Notes under the pieces: generated by a model
What the model saw: only the letters and a program-made list of their open reading frames with translations
Database searches by the model: none
What the model was told of the DNA's origin: nothing
Shown here: one piece after another, positions 60,993 through 64,000 of the stretch
Layout: each line of letters starts with the position of its first letter
Numbering within the stretch: the first letter of the stretch is position 1
Program-made: the position numbers and the translations under genes
Assembly: GCA_905221505.1 (NCBI GenBank)
Contig: CAJNDL010000005.1
Location: 1-64,000 of the forward strand
Direction of reading: 5' to 3'
From: a bacterium
GTDB lineage: Bacteria > Bacillota > Bacilli > Lactobacillales > Streptococcaceae
DNA length: 64,000 bases

Positions 60993-63275
60993 ATGCGCTT
61001 TAATCAATTCAGCTATTTATCACTTCCAAGAGATACTATTTTATATGAATTAAAAAAGTATGGATTTGATTTTCCATCTGAGTCAACAAATAAAAAGATG
61101 TTGGAATCTTTTCTAAGTTGTTTCTTTTTCACTTATCAAGACACCAACTACCCACTTTCCATCCTAGCAGCTGATAAAAAAACAGACATGCTGACATTTT
61201 TTCAATCAGAAGATGAACTGACAGCAGATATTTTTTATACTGTTGCTTTTCAACTTTTAGGCTTTTCTTATTTGGTTGACTTCGAAGATAGTGACGTTTT
61301 TCGTAAAGAAACTGGATTTCCCATTATATATGGTGACTTGATTGAAAATCTTTATCAGTTACTCAATACTCGCACCAAAAAGGGAAATACTCTTATCGAC
61401 CAACTTGTTAGTGATGGTCTTATTCCGGAGGATAATGACTACCACTACTTTAACGGCAAGAGTTTGGCTACTTTTTCTAGCCATGATGTCATTCGTGAAG
61501 TGGTCTACGTTGAGTCTCGTGTCGATACTGACCAAAAAGGGCTACCAGACCTAGTCAAGGTCAGCATTATTCGTCCACGTTATGAGGGGCAAATCCCTGC
61601 CATCATGACAGCCAGTCCCTATCATCAAGGAACCAATGACAAAGCCAGCGACAAAGCTCTTTACAAGATGGAGGGCGATCTCGAGGTTAAGTCTGCTCAC
61701 AAGATCGAGTTAGAGGAACCTCAACTCAATCTCGTCCAACCCCAAGGTCAAGCTGATCTTGTGGCTGAAGCTGAGGAAAAGCTAAGTCACATCAACTCTA
61801 GCTATACACTCAACGACTACTTCCTCCCACGAGGTTTTGCCAATCTCTATGTTTCAGGTGTTGGTACCAAAGACTCTACTGGTTTCATGACTAATGGCGA
61901 CTACCAGCAAATCGAGGCTTATAAAAATGTCATTGATTGGCTTAATGGTCGTTGCCGTGCCTTTACCGACCACACGCGCCAGCGTCAAATCAAGGCTGAC
62001 TGGTCAAACGGAAAAGTTGCCACAACTGGACTTTCTTATCTAGGTACCATGTCAAACGGCCTTGCCACTACAGGCGTCGATGGTTTAGAGGTTATCATTG
62101 CCGAGGCAGGAATTTCATCATGGTACAACTACTATCGTGAAAACGGTCTGGTGACCAGCCCAGGTGGCTATCCAGGTGAAGACTTTGACTCCCTTGCTGA
62201 GTTAACCTATTCTCGTAATCTTTTAGCTGGTGACTATATTCGTAGTAACGAGGCTCACCAAGCTGACTTAGAAAAAGTAAAAGAGCAACTGGATCGCAAA
62301 ACTGGTGACTATAACCAGTTTTGGCATGACCGCAACTATCTGCTCAATGCCCATAAGGTAACAGCAGAGGTTGTCTTTACTCATGGTTCTCAGGATTGGA
62401 ATGTCAAACCACTTCATGTTTATCAGATGTTCCATGCTCTTCCTGCTCATATAAATAAGCACTTCTTTTTCCATAATGGCGCTCATGTGTATATGAACAA
62501 CTGGCAGTCCATTGACTTCCGTGAGTCCATGAATGCCTTATTGACTAAGAAATTACTGGGACAGGAAACAGATTTCCAACTTCCTACTGTTATCTGGCAG
62601 GACAATACAGCTCCTCAGACTTGGTTATCACTTGGTAACTTCGGTCGGCAAGAAAACTTTGAAACCTTCTCACTTGGTCAAGAAGAGCAAGTCATTCAAA
62701 ACCAGTACCCAGATAAGGATTTTGAACACTATGGCAAAACCTACCAGACCTTCAATACGGAACTTTATCAAGGAAAAGCCAATCAGATTACAATTGACCT
62801 TCCTGTGACTAAGGATCTTCACTTGAACGGTCGCGCTCAACTCAATCTTCGTATCAAATCCAGTACAAACAAGGGGCTTTTATCTGCTCAACTACTGGAA
62901 CTTGGTCAAAAGAAATACCTACAACCTTATCCAGCTATTTTAAGTGCTAAAACCATTGATAATGGACGCTACCACATGTTGGAAAATCTCTGTGAATTGC
63001 CATTTAGACCAGAGGCACAACGAGTCGTGACAAAAGGTTACCTTAATTTACAGAATAGAAACGATTTACTGTTAGTAGAGGATATTACTGCAGATGAATG
63101 GATGGATGTGCAATTTGAACTGCAACCAACTATTTACAAGCTAAAAGAAGGAGATACTCTTCGTTTAGCCCTTTATACTACTGACTTTGAAATCACTATA
63201 CGTGACAATACCGACTACCACTTAACTGTTGATCTTGAACAGTCTACTCTTATCCTACCTTGTCAGAAGGTATAA
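60993..63275 (+). CDS. pepX: X-prolyl dipeptidyl aminopeptidase
   Basis: A 760-aa serine peptidase (S15) releasing X-Pro dipeptides in the cytosol. An N-terminal helical domain (about 1-145) precedes the alpha/beta-hydrolase core. The nucleophile Ser is in [13 protein letters not shown] near residue 349, the Asp is in [10 protein letters not shown] near residue 469, and the His is in [10 protein letters not shown] near residue 499. A beta-rich C-terminal domain follows. It has an AAGGAGG ribosome site. A decayed duplicate of its last fifth lies directly downstream. Confidence 0.96.
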   Translation: MRFNQFSYLSLPRDTILYELKKYGFDFPSESTNKKMLESFLSCFFFTYQDTNYPLSILAADKKTDMLTFFQSEDELTADIFYTVAFQLLGFSYLVDFEDSDVFRKETGFPIIYGDLIENLYQLLNTRTKKGNTLIDQLVSDGLIPEDNDYHYFNGKSLATFSSHDVIREVVYVESRVDTDQKGLPDLVKVSIIRPRYEGQIPAIMTASPYHQGTNDKASDKALYKMEGDLEVKSAHKIELEEPQLNLVQPQGQADLVAEAEEKLSHINSSYTLNDYFLPRGFANLYVSGVGTKDSTGFMTNGDYQQIEAYKNVIDWLNGRCRAFTDHTRQRQIKADWSNGKVATTGLSYLGTMSNGLATTGVDGLEVIIAEAGISSWYNYYRENGLVTSPGGYPGEDFDSLAELTYSRNLLAGDYIRSNEAHQADLEKVKEQLDRKTGDYNQFWHDRNYLLNAHKVTAEVVFTHGSQDWNVKPLHVYQMFHALPAHINKHFFFHNGAHVYMNNWQSIDFRESMNALLTKKLLGQETDFQLPTVIWQDNTAPQTWLSLGNFGRQENFETFSLGQEEQVIQNQYPDKDFEHYGKTYQTFNTELYQGKANQITIDLPVTKDLHLNGRAQLNLRIKSSTNKGLLSAQLLELGQKKYLQPYPAILSAKTIDNGRYHMLENLCELPFRPEAQRVVTKGYLNLQNRNDLLLVEDITADEWMDVQFELQPTIYKLKEGDTLRLALYTTDFEITIRDNTDYHLTVDLEQSTLILPCQKV

Positions 63276-63299
63276 TGTAACAGACATTCAGTATGGAAA

Positions 63300-63735
63300 A
63301 ATTTCCACTTGAATAGTCTAACAAAACATAAACTTGGTATCAAATCCACTCTCAAAGAGGGACTTATGATAAGCCCATAACTGGAGTTTGGACAAAAGAT
63401 ACTAATCCCCCCTAACCAACATGTGTAACCCTCTATCATACACGCTACCACACCACATGTTGGACAATCACTGTGAATTATATTTATAGAAAATTCACAA
63501 TAAGCCGTGACAAAATGCTACCATAATTAAATGATTCACTGTCAATAAAGAACATCAAAGTAAATGAACTAATTGACCTCCAATTCATCCACACTTAACT
63601 AGTGACAAGTTAAAAGAAGGAGATTTTCTCCGTATCGTTCTTTAGGCTACTGACATTGAAACCATTATACGTGACAATACCGCTTACCACTCGACTGACA
63701 ATTTCGATCAGTCCACGCTTTCTGTACTTTGTACA
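63300..63735 (+). pseudogene. Decayed duplicate of the pepX 3' end
   Basis: Aligns by eye to pepX 62816-63271 in the same order. The shared blocks include GGTATCAAATCCA/CGTATCAAATCCA, CGCTACCACACCACATGTTGGA against CGCTACCACATGTTGGA, AAGTTAAAAGAAGGAGAT against AAGCTAAAAGAAGGAGAT, and ATACGTGACAATACCG near 63667. Indels and stops break every frame. It is a tandem partial duplication that is no longer coding. Confidence 0.8.
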
Positions 63736-63750
63736 AGGAGTTAAATTATT

Positions 63751-64000
63751 ATGAACAAATCTGAACACCGACACCAACTCATACGCGCTCTTGTTGCAAA
63801 AAACAAGATTCATACACAGGCTGAGTTGCAAGCCCTTCTTGCTGATAACGACATTCAAGTTACCCAGGCAACTCTCTCACGCGACATAAAAAATATGAAC
63901 CTCTCAAAAGTACGTGAAGAAGACAACTCTTACTACGTACTCAATACAGGTTCTATCTCAAAATGGGAGAAACGTCTCGAAATCTATATGGAAGATGCTC
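63751..64000 (+). CDS. argR: ArgR-family regulator, cut by the window end
   Basis: The first 83 codons of an arginine repressor homologue are present. The N-terminal winged helix reads HRHQLIRALVAKN and VTQATLSRDIKNMNLSKVRE, and the start of the C-terminal domain follows. AAGGAG lies 10 bases before the ATG. A repressor of this family also follows pepX in pneumococcus as I recall it. It is distinct from the ahrC at 37436 (for example ATLSRDIKNMN against ATVSRDIKELG). The 3' end is outside the window. Confidence 0.88.
   Translation, partial: MNKSEHRHQLIRALVAKNKIHTQAELQALLADNDIQVTQATLSRDIKNMNLSKVREEDNSYYVLNTGSISKWEKRLEIYMEDA

Noticed and set aside
63276..63750. A separate peptidase gene after pepX
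   Set aside because: Similarity to the pepX end is clear, but every frame is interrupted, so it is treated as a decayed duplicate.

Overview
The window is chromosomal DNA from a mitis-group Streptococcus close to S. pneumoniae / S. mitis. The evidence is the gene content and protein lengths (LacG 468 aa, GyrA 822 aa, Ldh 328 aa, LepA 607 aa, DnaE 1033 aa), the low GC content, many extended -10 promoters (TGnTATAAT), and one BOX repeat. From memory of the TIGR4 map, most of the order MATE-pyrC-mutX-ung ... ptsHI-nrdHEF-lac-lepA-recN ... gyrA-ldh is pneumococcal. The join of ldh to pyk-pfkA-dnaE-pepX is not, and neither are the islands described below. I could not assign a species.

Layout. (1) 1-4035: MATE transporter, pyrC, mutX and ung, read leftward. 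(2) 4100-9656: an AT-rich accessory stretch with a hypothetical protein, a HAD phosphatase, a small MITE-like element and two different predicted modification-dependent (type IV) restriction enzymes. One is PvuRts1I/AbaSI-like and one is a single-chain GmrSD-like DUF262/DUF1524 protein, with a 44-codon ORF between them. (3) 9657-13287: dihydroxyacetone utilisation, dhaKLM divergent from dhaS-dhaQ, with a clear DhaS operator. (4) 13349-20077: a ClbS-like gene remnant, a Cys-cluster protein, ptsHI, and nrdH-nrdE-nrdF with NrdR boxes. (5) 20220-32869: the lactose/galactose block. It holds lacR, lacG-E-F-T (LacT antitermination), lacD-C-B-A (tagatose pathway), lacX and a galactitol-type PTS, with LacR-like and CcpA (cre) sites at the promoters. 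(6) 33130-42826: housekeeping genes lepA, a phosphoesterase, recN, ahrC, tlyA-like, ispA, xseB, xseA, udk and truB, many overlapping. (7) 42846-46412: a compact three-gene cassette between truB and a DUF2130 gene, encoding an HNH-plus-membrane protein, a tail-anchored coiled-coil protein and a SpoVK/CbbX-type AAA+ ATPase. This is my best candidate for an undescribed system. (8) 47790-64000: a frameshifted O-acetylhomoserine sulfhydrylase, an FNT transporter, srtA-gyrA, ldh, an integrase remnant, pfkA-pyk, dnaE, pepX followed by a decayed copy of its own 3' end, and the start of an argR-family gene.

How it fits together. Lactose enters through LacFE and is cleaved by LacG. Galactose-6-P is catabolised by LacABCD to triose phosphates, which feed PfkA/Pyk/Ldh glycolysis found in the same window. 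HPr and EI energise the PTS and, through HPr-Ser46-P and CcpA, would repress the cre-bearing promoters. The DNA-targeting proteins (two type IV nucleases, the HNH/AAA+ cassette, DUF2130) sit in otherwise housekeeping surroundings, as expected for anti-phage islands. All functions are inferred from sequence recognition only; no database search was run.
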